Shown piece after piece: positions 39,548 to 50,676 of a stretch of 64,000 nucleotides of DNA. How positions within the stretch are numbered: the stretch's first letter is position 1; each line of letters opens with the position of its first letter. The notes below the pieces were generated by a model. The model searched no databases. It was given only the letters and a program-made list of their open reading frames with translations, and had not been told where the DNA came from. The stretch is from Strobilurus pachycystidiatus (taxonomy: Eukaryota > Basidiomycota > Agaricomycetes > Agaricales > Physalacriaceae). Position numbers and translations under genes: made by a program. Where the stretch lies: assembly GCA_019915135.1 (NCBI GenBank), contig JAHLMK010000008.1:2205344-2269343 (forward strand), in the 5' to 3' direction.

Positions 39548-40276
39548 ATGTCCGACTGTGTGCTTCCTGGTCAGCCTATAGCTCTTCCCAAAGGCCCTGC
39601 TCCTCGTATTGGCCGCGGTATATACACCAAAGACGGCCAGGTGCGCGCCGCACTCGTTGGCTCTCCTCAGCATGACGGCTCTGTTGGTCTCCCCTTTACC
39701 TGTCAATTCCTGGTTTCACCTAAAGTCGACTCGCTCTGCTCTTCTCTGTAGACCTTGACTATAACTCGGACCAAACCACATCCACCCGCGCCCAACTCAA
39801 TAGTGCTTGGATCAGTAACTCGACTGTCCCCAATCCAAGCCTTGCTGTCAATATCGGTTGTGGATGGTGTGCCTCTACCTGTGGGAGAGGAGTTTACCGG
39901 AGTCATTCGTGTGCAAGACGTCCGCGCCACAGAAAAGGACAAAGTGAAAATAGCTGACTGTTTTCGTGGCGGAGACGTTGTCAGAGGTCAAATTGTGAGC
40001 CGCCGTATTGTTTGTATCAAGCGACACTTGTTGATTCCTTCAAGATTTCTCTTGGTGACGCTCGAAGTTACTTCGTCACCACTGCCCGCAATGACCTCGG
40101 TGTCATCTTTGCGACCAGTGAAGCCGGCAAGTCCTTTCCATTCAATGCAGAAGAACTGCCCACCTCAATGGCGGTTTTCAGGAGCGACACTGGAACCAGT
40201 TTCTTGGGTTTCAATGCGATGTATCAAGACAGGTAAACTGGAGAAGAGAAAATGCGCAAAGCCGGAGGGTCTGTAG
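39548..40276 (+). CDS. CSL4: RNA exosome cap subunit CSL4
   Basis: S1-type RNA-binding cap protein of the 3'-5' RNA exosome. The spliced product starts MSDCVLPGQPIALPKGPAPR, the N-terminal domain of the family. An S1 domain follows (NSIVLGSVTRLSPIQALLSI; FTGVIRVQDVRATEKDKVKI; CFRGGDVVRGQI). A C-terminal zinc-ribbon-like part comes last (SLGDARSYFVTTARNDLGVI; MRCIKTGKLEKRKCAKPE). Intron 1 is 39691-39750 and intron 2 is 39995-40050. Intron 3 must begin G|GCAAGT (about 40129) and end TTTTCAG (40179) to keep the conserved C-terminus EAGATLEPVSWVSMRC in frame, so it is a GC-AG intron. Without it the protein would be short and lose the cysteines. Confidence 0.92.
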
Positions 40277-40504
40277 AGTACTCAATCTGTATGGTTTCCG
40301 CGTTACTTCAACACATTTTCAAGCCTTTCTCGTCGCGTCCGCTATATTGTTTCCGGTGTGAAATTAAACCGAAATTAATTAAAGGGCTAAGTGGCTCGGC
40401 ATTCGGCAGGCCATATTAGGGAAGCATGGTAACACTGCCCTTACTCCTAAGTCGTTTCTCTGTCTTCCTCCTTCAAGTCTTCATTCTCGCCTCAAGCAGA
40501 ATCC

Positions 40505-42658
40505 ATGACCGCCGTCCTTCCAGCAACGGACCCATTCAGAAGGGACAGGATCATGTCTATGGACGACACTCAAGTCAAGTACGGCGCCTGAATTCGCATC
40601 AGTTCATGTTCAGTGGTCTTATGTCATTCCCAGCTATTCCTCCTCCACGGACTGGCGGGACAAGTACAATGAGGCAAGCGCATTCAATGATCTTCCGACG
40701 TACACGCTCTTATCCAGCCCAAGGCCGCGGACATGCTGGCAGAAACCCGCGCTGAATTGGACGAGTTCCATCACGCCAGCAAGGAATTAGAGCAAGAGTT
40801 GGAGAATGAGCTTGCGAGGACAGAGAAGGCGCAGCAGGATCTTAAGGTCAAGGTAGCGAAGGCTGAGCTAGAGAGAGACGAATGGAAGGTGCGGGCCCAG
40901 GCGTTTGTGGCCGCTCTACTGCTAATCGTCCCACACAGAGCAAGTTCATGTCTCTGCAAACTAACCACAACACGACGACCACGTCCCTACAGCGAGAACT
41001 CGATAAATTACGCCAGGAACACCAGCAGATCAAGGTGCAGCTTCGCGAGCTCGAAATGGGGAACGACGACCTTGAACGAACAGAGCGCGCGGTATCCTCC
41101 AGTCTCGCCGATGTCGAGGCCAAATATTCCAGCGCGCTAGAGGAGAAGATTCTTCTCGAACACGAGCTGCTCGACAAGGCAAATCTGGAAGAGCAGTGCC
41201 AGCGTTTCAAGGACGAGCTGCGCGGTGCGTAATCGGTCTGTGGATACCAGTCATCGCCGCTGATTTCATATGACAGATGCCAATGTTGAGATATCCATAC
41301 TCAAGGACCAGCTCTCAGCTCAGAGCGCCGCATCGTCCGAACTGTCCCTGTCGACCTCCGCCAATTCCCACAATACCCCCGCCATCTCCAACGATGATCT
41401 ATTTAGTACCCCGCCACCCGCCGACATGCAGTTGTCGGACCTTGAGCCCAGCACGGACAGTTTAGTGTCGGACGAGGATGTCACACCTCGGAAGCCTTCG
41501 ATTCCGCGTTCTGCTGGCCAGTCTATCCTTATGCAACGAACTGGACTCCAACAACCCAGATTCGGAAGTCCCTCCACCTCCACACCTCCAAATGGCATAC
41601 CCCGGTCAACCTCGATACCCTCGCCTTTCTCCTCCTCAGCCAGAGCTATTCATACTCCACCGGTTGCTCGCAAACCCTCCACTTCTTCCACTACCAGCAC
41701 TACTTCGAAGAGCAAGGGTGTGCAGATGGTAACCGAAATGCGAGCACGAGTCAAAAATCTCGAGCAGAAGATTCACACCCGAGTTCCCCGCCTCCGCATT
41801 GGCAGCAATGCAGCTCGTCCCAACAACGAAATGTCTACTCCGGTGGTACCTTCGCCATCATTCAACAAGTCTATCATGTCCCGCACTAGCTGGGACAATC
41901 CACTTTCAAGGAAGAGCTCTGACTCGAAGCGAAGCATGGATAGCGACCGGGAGAAGAAACCCAACGGAGACTCGACGGGCTGGGTCCTCATCATGGAGGA
42001 TTCTCCGTCGCCGCGCAAGAACGATCCCAAGGAACGTCGGCGTGTCTCCAGTCCTACTAGAGGAAAAGGCGCAGGATCTTCAACCTCTTCTCCAACAATG
42101 ATGTCTAGCAAACTCGGCTCCTCTGTCATTAGACGCCCACAATCCAGACTTTCGGCCGCGAGTTCTTCGACGATGACCTCCTCGACTGCGTCTCGTCCCT
42201 CAACCCCCACATTCATTCCCCTCCCCTCCAATGGAGCATACTCCTCACTTCCTGGCCCGAAACGTGCCACTGGGATTCCCTCAACCGGTGTACCACAGCC
42301 CAAGCGGTCATCTCTCGGAGCGAGCACGCTCAAATCAGCATCACCTAAGGACTCGCCTCGGTTACGACCTGCGACAGGCAGTCCCGTGGCCTCCAAGAGT
42401 CCTGTCTTCGAAAAGCCGAAAGCACTTCCCAACATACCTTCTGGACTATCGTCGAATGTGACGATGCGCAGCTCTACGAGAGTACCGGCGAGCTCGACGT
42501 CAGCCTCACTTGCCCAAAGCCGCATTGGACGGCCCAGCGGTGGCGGTGGCGGCAGCGGTCTTGCGCCCAGACGCGGAAGCGACGCAGCAGACCAAACTAT
42601 CCGGATCAGCGATTTGCGACCGCGATCTGGTAGTTCTGCTGCGACGTACGGTAAGTAA
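40505..42658 (+). CDS. nudE: Nuclear distribution protein NudE (dynein/LIS1 adaptor)
   Basis: Coiled-coil adaptor that links LIS1/NudF to cytoplasmic dynein for nuclear migration. Exon 1 has two in-frame ATGs, 40505 and 40553 (MSMDDTQVN). After splicing it reads YSSSTDWRDKYNE joined to ADMLAETRAELDEFHHASKE. A long coiled coil continues (ELEQELENELARTEKAQQDL; REHQQI-type heptads; EEKILLEHELLDKANLEEQC). The second half is a disordered Ser/Pro-rich region with many SP sites and a Gly-rich patch near the end. The intron between YNE and ADML starts with GC (GAG|GCAAGC), since no GT donor can restore the frame. Later introns lie near 40889-40938 and 41226-41277. Confidence 0.88.
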
Positions 42659-42960
42659 GAGTATATCGTAATTGCTGTTTGGCCAAGTAATCACCTATCT
42701 TATTTCCTCTTCCTGCCTGGATACCACTTGTATTATTTCTGTCGATCTTTACTTATGTTTTGCCTTTTTTTCTTCCTTACGGCTCTTCCCAGGCATCTGG
42801 TTCCCACTAACATCTATAATACCCTTCCTACTAGTCCTACCCGATGCGCTTCACCACGACGATACTCTTAGACTACTTACTATAGAGTGTAATGACAGAT
42901 CATGTTGAACTTGATGTGGTGTGACGTAAGATTGCAACTTAACCTTTGTCCACAACCACC
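42659..42960. other. Intergenic between NudE and ESS2
   Basis: 302 bases between two genes in the same direction. It is T- and pyrimidine-rich after the NudE stop (3' UTR-like), then AT-mixed up to the ESS2 start. No coding signal. Confidence 0.5.
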
Positions 42961-44616
42961 ATGTCGTCGGAGGCTTCGGGTTCGAACGTGGCTCCTGAGA
43001 GGTCGCTGAACAGACAGGTCGTGCTAGAGGAAGACGAATACACGGCTGCGCTGTCGCACATCATCGCGCGGGACTTCTTTCCGTCGCTGGTCCACCTGGA
43101 TGCCACAAACGAGTACCTGGACGCTCTGGACACGCGGGATCCCCACCTCATCACCGCCTCCATTCGCCGCATCGAGCAGATCAATTCCACGCCCATCCAT
43201 GGGCACCGCACACACCAGCCGCCCATGGACACGCCCGCCGCCACACCGTACGTATCTGGCGGGCGGCCCTTCGACACCCCGATGTCTGCGCGGGAGCGAG
43301 AAGAGCCGCCGCTGAAGCGCACGCGCTACGACGACTCTTTCCGGCTGGATACGTTCCAGGCGCGCTACACGTCCGAGGACAACAGCAGCTTCACGCAGAT
43401 CCTGGACAGCGAGAACCAGGCGCGAAAGGAGAAATGGGGCTGGGCGTGGGATGCGCAGCGGCTGGTTGAGGGAAAGAAGGAGATGATTGCGGCGGCTAGG
43501 GAGAGGCTTCTGATTGAGGGCCCGGCTGAGAGTAGTTCGCGGCCTGGGGTGCGCGAGAAGTTTATGATTGAGCTGCCCGCGAAGACGGATGTGGCGGGTC
43601 TTATTGGTGACAAGCCGGAGGCAGTGGATGACAAGAATGGAGATGAAGATGGAGAGGAGAAGGAGAAGGAGGACGTCAAAGGTAAAGGAAAGGCTGTGGC
43701 GCTGGTGCAGGATCAGGAGGAAGAGACAGATGTGATGGCTCCTCTGAAAGCGCCGCGCCACGCAGGCATGGATGGATGGAAGTTCAAGGTATGCTTCCAT
43801 TGTGCTCTGTAGACTCCCTTTATAACGTCTGTTTAGGCTCGCAATTCGTTGATGTTTCCACCCGATGCAGACGAAACACCCTACTACAAGCCTTCAACTG
43901 TCGACACGAAGCCTAGCGATGCCAGGTCTATTGCGTACAATAGCACTCGTCTAGCTGAACAGGACGACGAAACGTCTGCTTCACGGCAACTGTCAGCCCC
44001 ACCCAGTCCTACGCGAAGTAGGATCGATGCTGCTATTCATGGGACTCCTTGTATGTTCTGAACAACCATTTCTCATCTCCAACTCAAGCATCGCTTAGAT
44101 CGACCTCGTTCTCCGGGAGTCAACAACTTCAAACTTGTCCCAACCCTTCCGTCACCTACCGCATCCGAGCTTGGACCATCTGCCGTCAAGCAGCTCATGA
44201 CATGGGGTACACTGAACGCCACGCCCCGAATCATATCCAAAACCGACGACGCCGACTTGCCTCCTCCGAGCACACCGTTTCATTTACCCGCACCCTCCAA
44301 TAGAGAGCGTATATCGCAGAAGTTATCCAACAATGCTTCAAAGAGCTTACGTGCCAAGGCAGGCTTGCTTGGCGCTCGAACGCCTGGGGTGACGCCTGTT
44401 ACAAAGCGGAAGGGCTCGATGGCGCCGCCGAATTGGACACCTCAGAGGTCTCAGGCAGCTGGCAATCTTACGCCGGCTGCGCGACGGCTGTTGGATAAGA
44501 CGGCGATGGGAGCGCTTGCTACGCGGAGGGCTGAGGCGATGGAAAGGGCATCGGGGTGGGCTGCGAAGGAGAAGGACTTGAAGAGGACGAGGTGGACGCC
44601 TACTCCAGGCGCGTAG
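42961..44616 (+). CDS. ESS2: Spliceosome-associated factor ESS2/DGCR14 (Bis1 homologue)
   Basis: Nuclear protein found with late spliceosomes. It starts MSSEASGSNVAPERSLNRQV. The family hallmark VVLEEDEYTAALSHIIARDF with FPSL sits at residues 20-43. RRIEQINSTP and TPYVSGGRPFDTP follow. The central helix block is SSFTQILDSENQARKEKWGW with AWDAQRLVEGKK. A charged Glu/Lys stretch separates these from the conserved WKFKARNSLMFPPDA, then TWGTLNATPRI and TPFHLPAPSNRERISQKL. The C-terminus is basic (EKDLKRTRWTPTPGA). Two introns, about 43788-43836 and 44051-44098. Its stop lies 43 bases from the stop of the FAM192A/Fyv6 gene on the other strand. Confidence 0.93.
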
Positions 44617-44659
44617 TTTCCAATATTGAACAAGAGCTGGTTGGTACATTAGTAAGGTG

Positions 44660-45525
44660 CTATGTACTGCTTAATTTGGCCCGTTTGGCCGTTGGTTTAT
44701 CCTTGGATTCATCGTCTTTCGGCGGTGGCGAGGCGGCACGTTTCTTGTCAGTTGTCAAGGGAGCTGCTGGTGCTGGTTTTGCTTTCTTCTTCACGACGAC
44801 ACCCTTAAGAGACTTCTTCGCATCCTTCTTCAGGACAGGTGCAGGTCGCGGTCGCTCCGCGGCTGGCTTGGACGAGGAGGATGGTATCACGGGAGGGGGT
44901 GCCGTGGACCGTGCTGCGACGGCTCTGAGGTAAAGGGTGAGAAAGCACGAGGACAGCAGAAAAGCGGGACGGACTCCTTGAAGCTTTTGACTTCCTCGCC
45001 GTCCTGCTCCTTCCTCAGCTTCTCCTCCGCCTCTTCCTTCTCGCGGATGGAATCGAGAAACATGATTTCATCTTCTTCGAGGGCGCGGAACTGATTGGCT
45101 AGCTTGGTCTTTTCCTCGTATTCCTCCTGTTTTGCGATCTAGCGAGGATGGATGGGTGAGCTCGGATTTCTTGGCAGAGAAGAGACAAGGCCGTACTCTG
45201 TTTGCAGCGAGTTTCTAGCGCCCATGCAGAACACCGAAGGGAGAGTCAATACGGCATTGCAGAAGCACCGGGCAGCACACACTTCAGCCAGACTGCGTCC
45301 GTCGTACGCCTCTTCGACCTGCTTCGGCGGCTCCTGTCCGAGTCTGATTGGCAAAGGTCAGCGGACCAAGCTGCGGAAAGAATGGACAGCGAGCGACCTG
45401 GCGTATGCGGCCTTCCACTGCTCGTCGCGGCGCGACTTGGCATCGTTGACGTCGTCCTGCGAGACAAAGCGGCCGCCAATGGCGCCGGAGGCGAGGCTGA
45501 GCGACGGGAGAGCATCGCCGTCCAT
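44660..45525 (-). CDS. FAM192A / Fyv6 / NIP30 family protein
   Basis: Small nuclear protein; yeast Fyv6 acts at the second step of splicing and human FAM192A binds the PA28-gamma proteasome activator. MDGDALPSLSLASGAIGGRF leads to VSQDDVNDAKSRRDEQWKAA. Next come YARLGQEPPKQVEEAYDGRS, LAEKLAANRIAKQEEYEEKT and LANQFRALEEDEIMFLDSIR; the EExxYD-RSL and LEEDE-x-FLD blocks define the family. The tail is Lys/Pro/Ala-rich (KKDAKKSLKGVVVKKKAKPA) and carries nuclear localisation signals (TAKRAKLSST). Introns lie near 45399-45355, 45282-45218 and 45199-45140, and one more near 44985-44935. The start at 45525 faces the start of a membrane-protein gene 117 bases away. Confidence 0.88.
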
Positions 45526-45642
45526 GGTCGGCGTAGGCTGAGGTCAAAGTGCTCGATCGCGGAACCCGGGTCTAGCTTGACCAGCTGATTTGATGGCGGA
45601 AGCTCCGATTCGCGCTTGGCTTCCACCTCCTTGGATGACCGC

Positions 45643-47097
45643 ATGAGTTCACCAGCTCGTCCGCCGTCATCGTCGACAACGACGACGAGCCTCAACCCGA
45701 ACGCCAGCGTCCGCAGCACCCACCGCCAGCCACCGCCGCACGCCGTCGTTGTCATCCCCCGTCAGTCCCTCTCGTGTCTCGTGTGCCATCCTTCCAGGCC
45801 TGACCCCATCCACAGCATGGGCCAAGGACGAGCCGCCGTCGCCGACAGAGCAGCCCTCCGAGCTCGCCGATTTCCACTCGGAATCGCGCCCCTCCGATCT
45901 CAACTCGCTCCAGTCCTCCAACGCCCCTCCTAGCCGCTGGTGGTCTTTTACCCTGCCTCGCCCGCGCGACCACCTCTCTCCAGACTACAATGACTACTCC
46001 AAGACCGACAAAAAGCCCCAAAGCTCTTTCAAAGATCGGTCCATCTCCTGGCTGCCTACCGCCGCCGCTGCACATCATACATGGAAAGGCGAAAAAGCGG
46101 CAGAGTCGTCGGAGCATGCCCGTCGGCGGGATTGGGGACTGCATATTGCGATGCCGACCCCCTCTGCTGCCCCAATAACCCTCGCACAGAACGCCACCCC
46201 TGGGTGGGAGACCCCCTGGACGTCAAGGCCGGCGGCGCAGGGTCCAACACGGGACTCGGGCTACGAGTTTGGTGAATTGGACCAGGACCACCTCTCGTCA
46301 TCCTCCGGCGACAAGCGCGACAATACAGTCTGGCGCAGCCGCAAAAACCGCCTGCGGACTTTCATCCTCTCCAACACCTATGTTCCGCTGGTATGTATCT
46401 AGCTCCTATCAAGTTTGTATTCGCTCCTCTCATGCCGCACAGCTCTTCCGCTTCATAAATATCACCTTTACTGCTTCCGCGCTCGGTCTGGCAATTAGAG
46501 TCAGACAGCGGGAGAAGGAGCATGGTATCATGGGCGCGCTAGGCAGCTCCCCGTGAGTTTCTCGCGTTCGCTATCATTCTCGATCTCATGCCGCTCCCTC
46601 CAGCACACTCGTTATCATATTTTCACCCTTGACGCTCGTGCACGTCCTTTATGCTATATACGTACGTATTTCCGCATCTACACGCTCTACCCGTCACGTC
46701 CTAATTGTCATGTCAGCTGGAATACTTCGGCAGGCCGTTAGGCTTATGGCGTACGTCTGCCAAGCTGGCACACACATTGTTTGACGTGCTGTTCATCTGC
46801 ATGTGGTCCGCAGCACTCTCGCTCTGCTTCGACAACTACTTTACCTCTCTCGTGCCATGTACCTCTGAGCATGCGACGGCCTGGTATAATGACTTGCCCC
46901 GACCGGCCAGTAACCTCCCCTCTATTGAACAGCACACAGGCGATGAGATATGTGACACCCAAGTCGCGCTCATTTGCCTGGTCGGCGTGGGCCTGACAAT
47001 GTATTGCATCAACCTCATCATATCCCTCTTCCGGATCTTCGAAAAGGTGAAGAGCTCGAGCAGACCCGAACGCAGCTGGTCTGGCGGTCGTCCATGA
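45643..47097 (+). CDS. Four-helix membrane protein with disordered N-terminus
   Basis: Family not recognised. MSSPARPPSSSTTTTSLNPN begins a disordered, Pro/Ser-rich N-terminal region of about 220 residues with a basic end (WRSRKNRLRTFILSN). Then come four hydrophobic segments: LFRFINITFTASALGLAIRV, TLVIIFSPLTLVHVLYAIYL, LFDVLFICMWSAALSLCF and TQVALICLVGVGLTMYCINL. The loop between helices 3 and 4 holds cysteines (SLVPCTSEHATAWYNDLPRP and DEICDTQ) that may pair outside the cell. The C-terminus is short and basic. The layout resembles fungal MARVEL/CASP-type proteins. Introns lie near 45752-45787, 46391-46441, 46554-46603 and 46660-46717. It shares a divergent 117-base promoter with the FAM192A/Fyv6 gene. 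Confidence 0.75.
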
Positions 47098-47739
47098 TTC
47101 CTTGTATCCCTAGCATTGACCTATATCATATAATCATGTATGTATCCTTGCGTCCACGAACCCTCTTTCTCTCATCTAGCTAACTTATTGATCGCACTCT
47201 GTACATCCTACTTCACACGGACGTCTCTTTCCTCCTCCTTCTCCTCCCCCTCACAAACAACGTCACAATCGCTGGCTCTGACTACTTTTCCCTCTCTCTC
47301 TCAAGTCGTATACTGTACTTATAAATGTGTAGAAAATACGACCTTTATGACTGTACTAGTCTCTGACCTTCAAAATGCATTTGTAGAGACATCACACGTT
47401 CCAACCTGTCCCAAAAGGTGTGGCGGCGTATATAAATAAGCGGGAGGTGATTGCTATATATGGAAATGCAATCAATTTCTCTGATAGTCCTCGTCTGGTA
47501 AATCGTAGACAGGCAATCGTTGTCTTGTTTAGTCGACAAAGGGGACAGTCTGAAGAAACGATCTGGTGTTATGCGGGTAGTTGTCTATCTAACCAAGTAT
47601 GTCGATCTCCTTCTGGCAAACCAGAGCCATGGCTCGGTTCTCATATCAGAGTAATATATTATGTCGCCGCACAGCAACCGCACAAGATCCGTTTCAGAGT
47701 GAGCCGCCTTTCCAAATAAAGCAAGAAGCCAATTTATTT
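47098..47739. other. Intergenic between convergent genes
   Basis: About 640 bases between the stop of the four-helix protein and the stop of SLX9. It is pyrimidine-rich at first, then AT-rich, consistent with two 3' UTRs. The open frame at 47420-47719 shows no motif. Confidence 0.5.
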
Positions 47740-48494
47740 ATTCTGCCGGCGCTGTTTCCGACGCAGAATGCTGTAACAATGTATTGCGGGCATGTGTCCG
47801 GATGGTCTCGAAAGGGTTTACGGAGAACTGAGGATTTGAGAGGATGAGGGGATGGCGTAGTCTTTCTAGCGTTCTGTAGGCGATACGATCAGATATGTTG
47901 GTATGAGCGGGGTACATAACATGGACCGTTACTTACAATGCCTTTTTGCGCTGCTTCTCGGTGAGAGTCGAGCTCTTGCCCTCGCCGATTTTCTTCACTT
48001 TGTTTTTGGGGTCTGGTCGTTTGGTTTTTGGATCGTCCTTCTCCTCCTCTTCGCGGGCGTCATCCATGGTGTCCAGAATTGATTCGAGCGCGGTCATCCC
48101 GCCGGCGAGCTGTTCTTTTGATTTTCGTTTCACTCTCCGTGCGTGCGACTTTGAGTATGGTGCTTGGGATGATTCTATGCCTGTATCTCGGTATGAGCGA
48201 GATCGTCTAGGCGATGTTATGTATGCCACATACGTTGCATGAGCGCATCATGCTTTGCGCGTTTCGTTTCGGGGACGGATTGGCTTGCCGAGGTCGAGGC
48301 CGAAGGAATGAGAGGTTCCTATGACTTTCTTGAGATAAGGATTTGTTGGCCGAGAGGCTCGCTTACCTCTTCTTGGACTTGAGTGCGAGGGACTTTGGCA
48401 GACTGCGCGTGACGGGTGGAGGACTTTTTCCGGACTTCCTTGGGCTTGGAACGGGTTAGACAATAACTAGAAACATCTAGAGTTATTCTACCAT
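47740..48494 (-). CDS. SLX9: Ribosome biogenesis protein SLX9
   Basis: Nucleolar factor for 40S precursor processing and export. The spliced product is MPKEVRKKSSTRHAQSAKVP, RTQVQEEEPLIPSASTSASQ, then the family core YSKSHARRVKRKSKEQLAGG with MTALESILDTMDD. An acidic/basic linker follows, then KKIGEGKSSTLTEKQRKKAL, LERLRHPLILSNPQFSVNPF and ETIRTHARNTLLQ near the C-terminus. The first exon ends directly after the start codon: ATG|GTAGAA, with the acceptor TTCCAAG before CCCAAGGAAG (PKE). Other introns lie near 48369-48318, 48238-48184 and 47939-47877. The start is 173 bases from the divergent transporter gene. Confidence 0.9.
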
Positions 48495-48667
48495 TTTGTT
48501 GATATCGGTTGAAAGTGGCTAGGGTGTGCTACTTGAGAGGAGATGGTGGATGCAAATGTCAAGTTAGGCCCGATCACTTGACTCTTTGCCGTCGGGGCCT
48601 TTAGCGGCTAACTTATCTTGTGCTTACCCACTGCCACCACCCGGCATAGCGAGAGCTCTCTGCCCTC

Positions 48668-50237
48668 ATGGAGACCTCCCCCCAACGGACCTCGCTGCTT
48701 TCCAGAGCCCGCAGTCGCTCTGCCGCACGGGTCAAGAAGCTCATGGCGCCAGACAGCGTATTCCGGAAGCGAGACTACATCGTCGGAATAGCCCTTCTAT
48801 TCCTCGTTGTCATACTATGGACGTCCTCCAACTTCATCACACAGGTGACTGTGGCACTCTACGTGTGCTAATCGTGGCTGAATATAGCACTCTTACTAGG
48901 ACATGTTCGACGCTGGATATGAGAAGCCGTTTCTGTAAGCTGACAGTCATCTCGGATTGCGCTATAGCACCTCATCATTCCTCGACTCAGAGTCACATAC
49001 TTGAACACAAGTGCTTTCGCCTTGTATCTTATACCTGCTATCCTGAGGCTGGTTTGGAAGCGGACAGCTGCGAGCCGTAAGATCTACATCATCTCAAGAT
49101 AGGTCTATCTTGACTGTATACAAGGCGACGGTTATCAGAGTATACCCCAGGACCATGATCCTTCGCATTTAGTATGTTTCACAATCAGAGCACTAGTGAA
49201 GCTGCTAATGAACGCCAAAGCACATTCACACTGAAGCACCGCTCACAACGCGAGAAACCGCGCGCTTAGCTTCGTATTTCTGTTTCCTCTGGTATGAGTT
49301 TTACGCACAGAATTCTCCAAGGGATCTCACATCAAGGCAGGTTCATCGCCAACTGGACTGTGAATGCGTCCTTGAATTATACAAGCGTCGCTAGTGCGAC
49401 CATCCTTTCCAGTATGAGTGGTACGTGTCATTATCTGCCCTTCCTGGTACACGTGGAGTCTGAGAAACCATCCAGGCTTCTTTACTCTGGGAATCGGTCG
49501 TGTCTTTCAGGTTGAGCAAATTACGGGGACGAAATTTCTGGCCGTGTTAATCAGGTGAAAGTCATGAAGTCCGAAACGACGAACCTGACTAATGCCATCC
49601 CACAAAGTTTCGCGGGTGTACTTCTCGTTTCACTTTCGGATTCTTCAACGACCATCGAACCGTTATCGACTCGACAGGCTGAGGCGCGGCCGCTCTTAGG
49701 CGACTTCCTTGCACTCGTCTCTGCCGTTTTCTACGCACTCTACGTGATCCTGCTCAAAGTCCAGATCAAGTCGGAAGACCGCATCGACATGCAACTCTTC
49801 TTCGGATTCGTTGGATTGTTCAACATCCTGGCATGCTTGCCCATTGCAGTGTTTCTAGATATCGTCGGAATCGAGAAGATGGAATTGCCATCTACTGGGA
49901 AGGTCGTCGCTGCGCTTTTGATCAATGTAAGGAGACCTTTGAATATTACAGTTGCGGCCTTTCTGATGAACATCTGTAGATGTTCATCACCTGGTCGAGC
50001 GACTATCTCTATGTTCTGGCGATGCTCAAGACAACACCTCTTGTCGTGACCATCGGGTTAAGTTTGACGATACCCTTCGCTGTACTGGGTGATTTCGTTC
50101 TAGGGAACACTGTTTATCTGCAGGTGGTGTTTGGGGCTTTCCTTGTGTTTGTTGGTTTCCTTGTCATCGGCACAGAATCTTCGAATGTCGACGAGGAGAC
50201 ACAGCCCGTAGACGAGTCTGTAGAGATCCCATCATAA
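48668..50237 (+). CDS. Drug/metabolite-superfamily transporter (THI74/SLC35F5-like)
   Basis: Ten-helix membrane carrier of the DMT superfamily; the nearest known family is fungal Thi74 / human SLC35F5, probably vacuolar or mitochondrial. It starts METSPQRTSLLSRARSRSAA. Helix 1 follows as YIVGIALLFLVVILWTSSNF with ITQDMFDAGYEKPFLVTYLN. The family core is FIANWTVNASLNYTSVASAT, ILSSMSGFFTLGIGRVF, KFLAVLISFAGVLLVSLSDS, LLGDFLALVSAVFYALYVIL, FFGFVGLFNILACLPIAVFL, WSSDYLYVLAMLKTTPLVVT and GLSLTIPFAVLGDFVLGN. The C-terminus is acidic (ESSNVDEETQPVDESVEIPS). Eight or so introns are present. The substrate cannot be told from sequence. Confidence 0.85.
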
Positions 50238-50676
50238 TCTTCCTATCATATCTCACTTTGGAAAATCGTAGATGTACTACCGGTGATGCTCATTGCGGGT
50301 GAGTTTGTATATCATGTACCCCAAGCATGTTCAGTAGACGCCTTTCTAGTCGTATACCAGTAGAGGAATGCACGATATCGGGCTCAACTAGCGGTCGAAC
50401 TTTTCCTGCGAGTGACTTCCCCTAGTTGCTCAATGCATGTCCTTTTAACGCCAAAATGCACACACAGGGCAAAAACCGAAGACGGGATCTTGCTCGAAAT
50501 ACACATCATTCAAATAGCAAACAGAGAGTGTGATAGGTGCGAAATAGATGGGGTATCCAAAAAATGCCTTGTTCCGGTTATGAATCTACAGATTAAGATG
50601 GTAATTATACTCAACAATGACGCGTCACGCGTCTAAAGAAAAAGGAAAGATTAACGTTGTTGTGCTGCATTTGCCT
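50238..50676. other. Intergenic between convergent genes
   Basis: About 440 AT-rich bases holding the 3' ends of the transporter gene and of the coiled-coil gene on the other strand. No coding signal seen. Confidence 0.5.

Noticed and set aside
41773..42525. A 250-codon frame antisense to the NudE C-terminal half.
   Set aside because: Mirror of a Ser/Pro-rich coding region; no recognisable domain.
43024..43800. A 258-codon frame antisense to ESS2.
   Set aside because: Composition is of an antisense shadow (Leu/Arg/His-rich) and the ESS2 frame is conserved.
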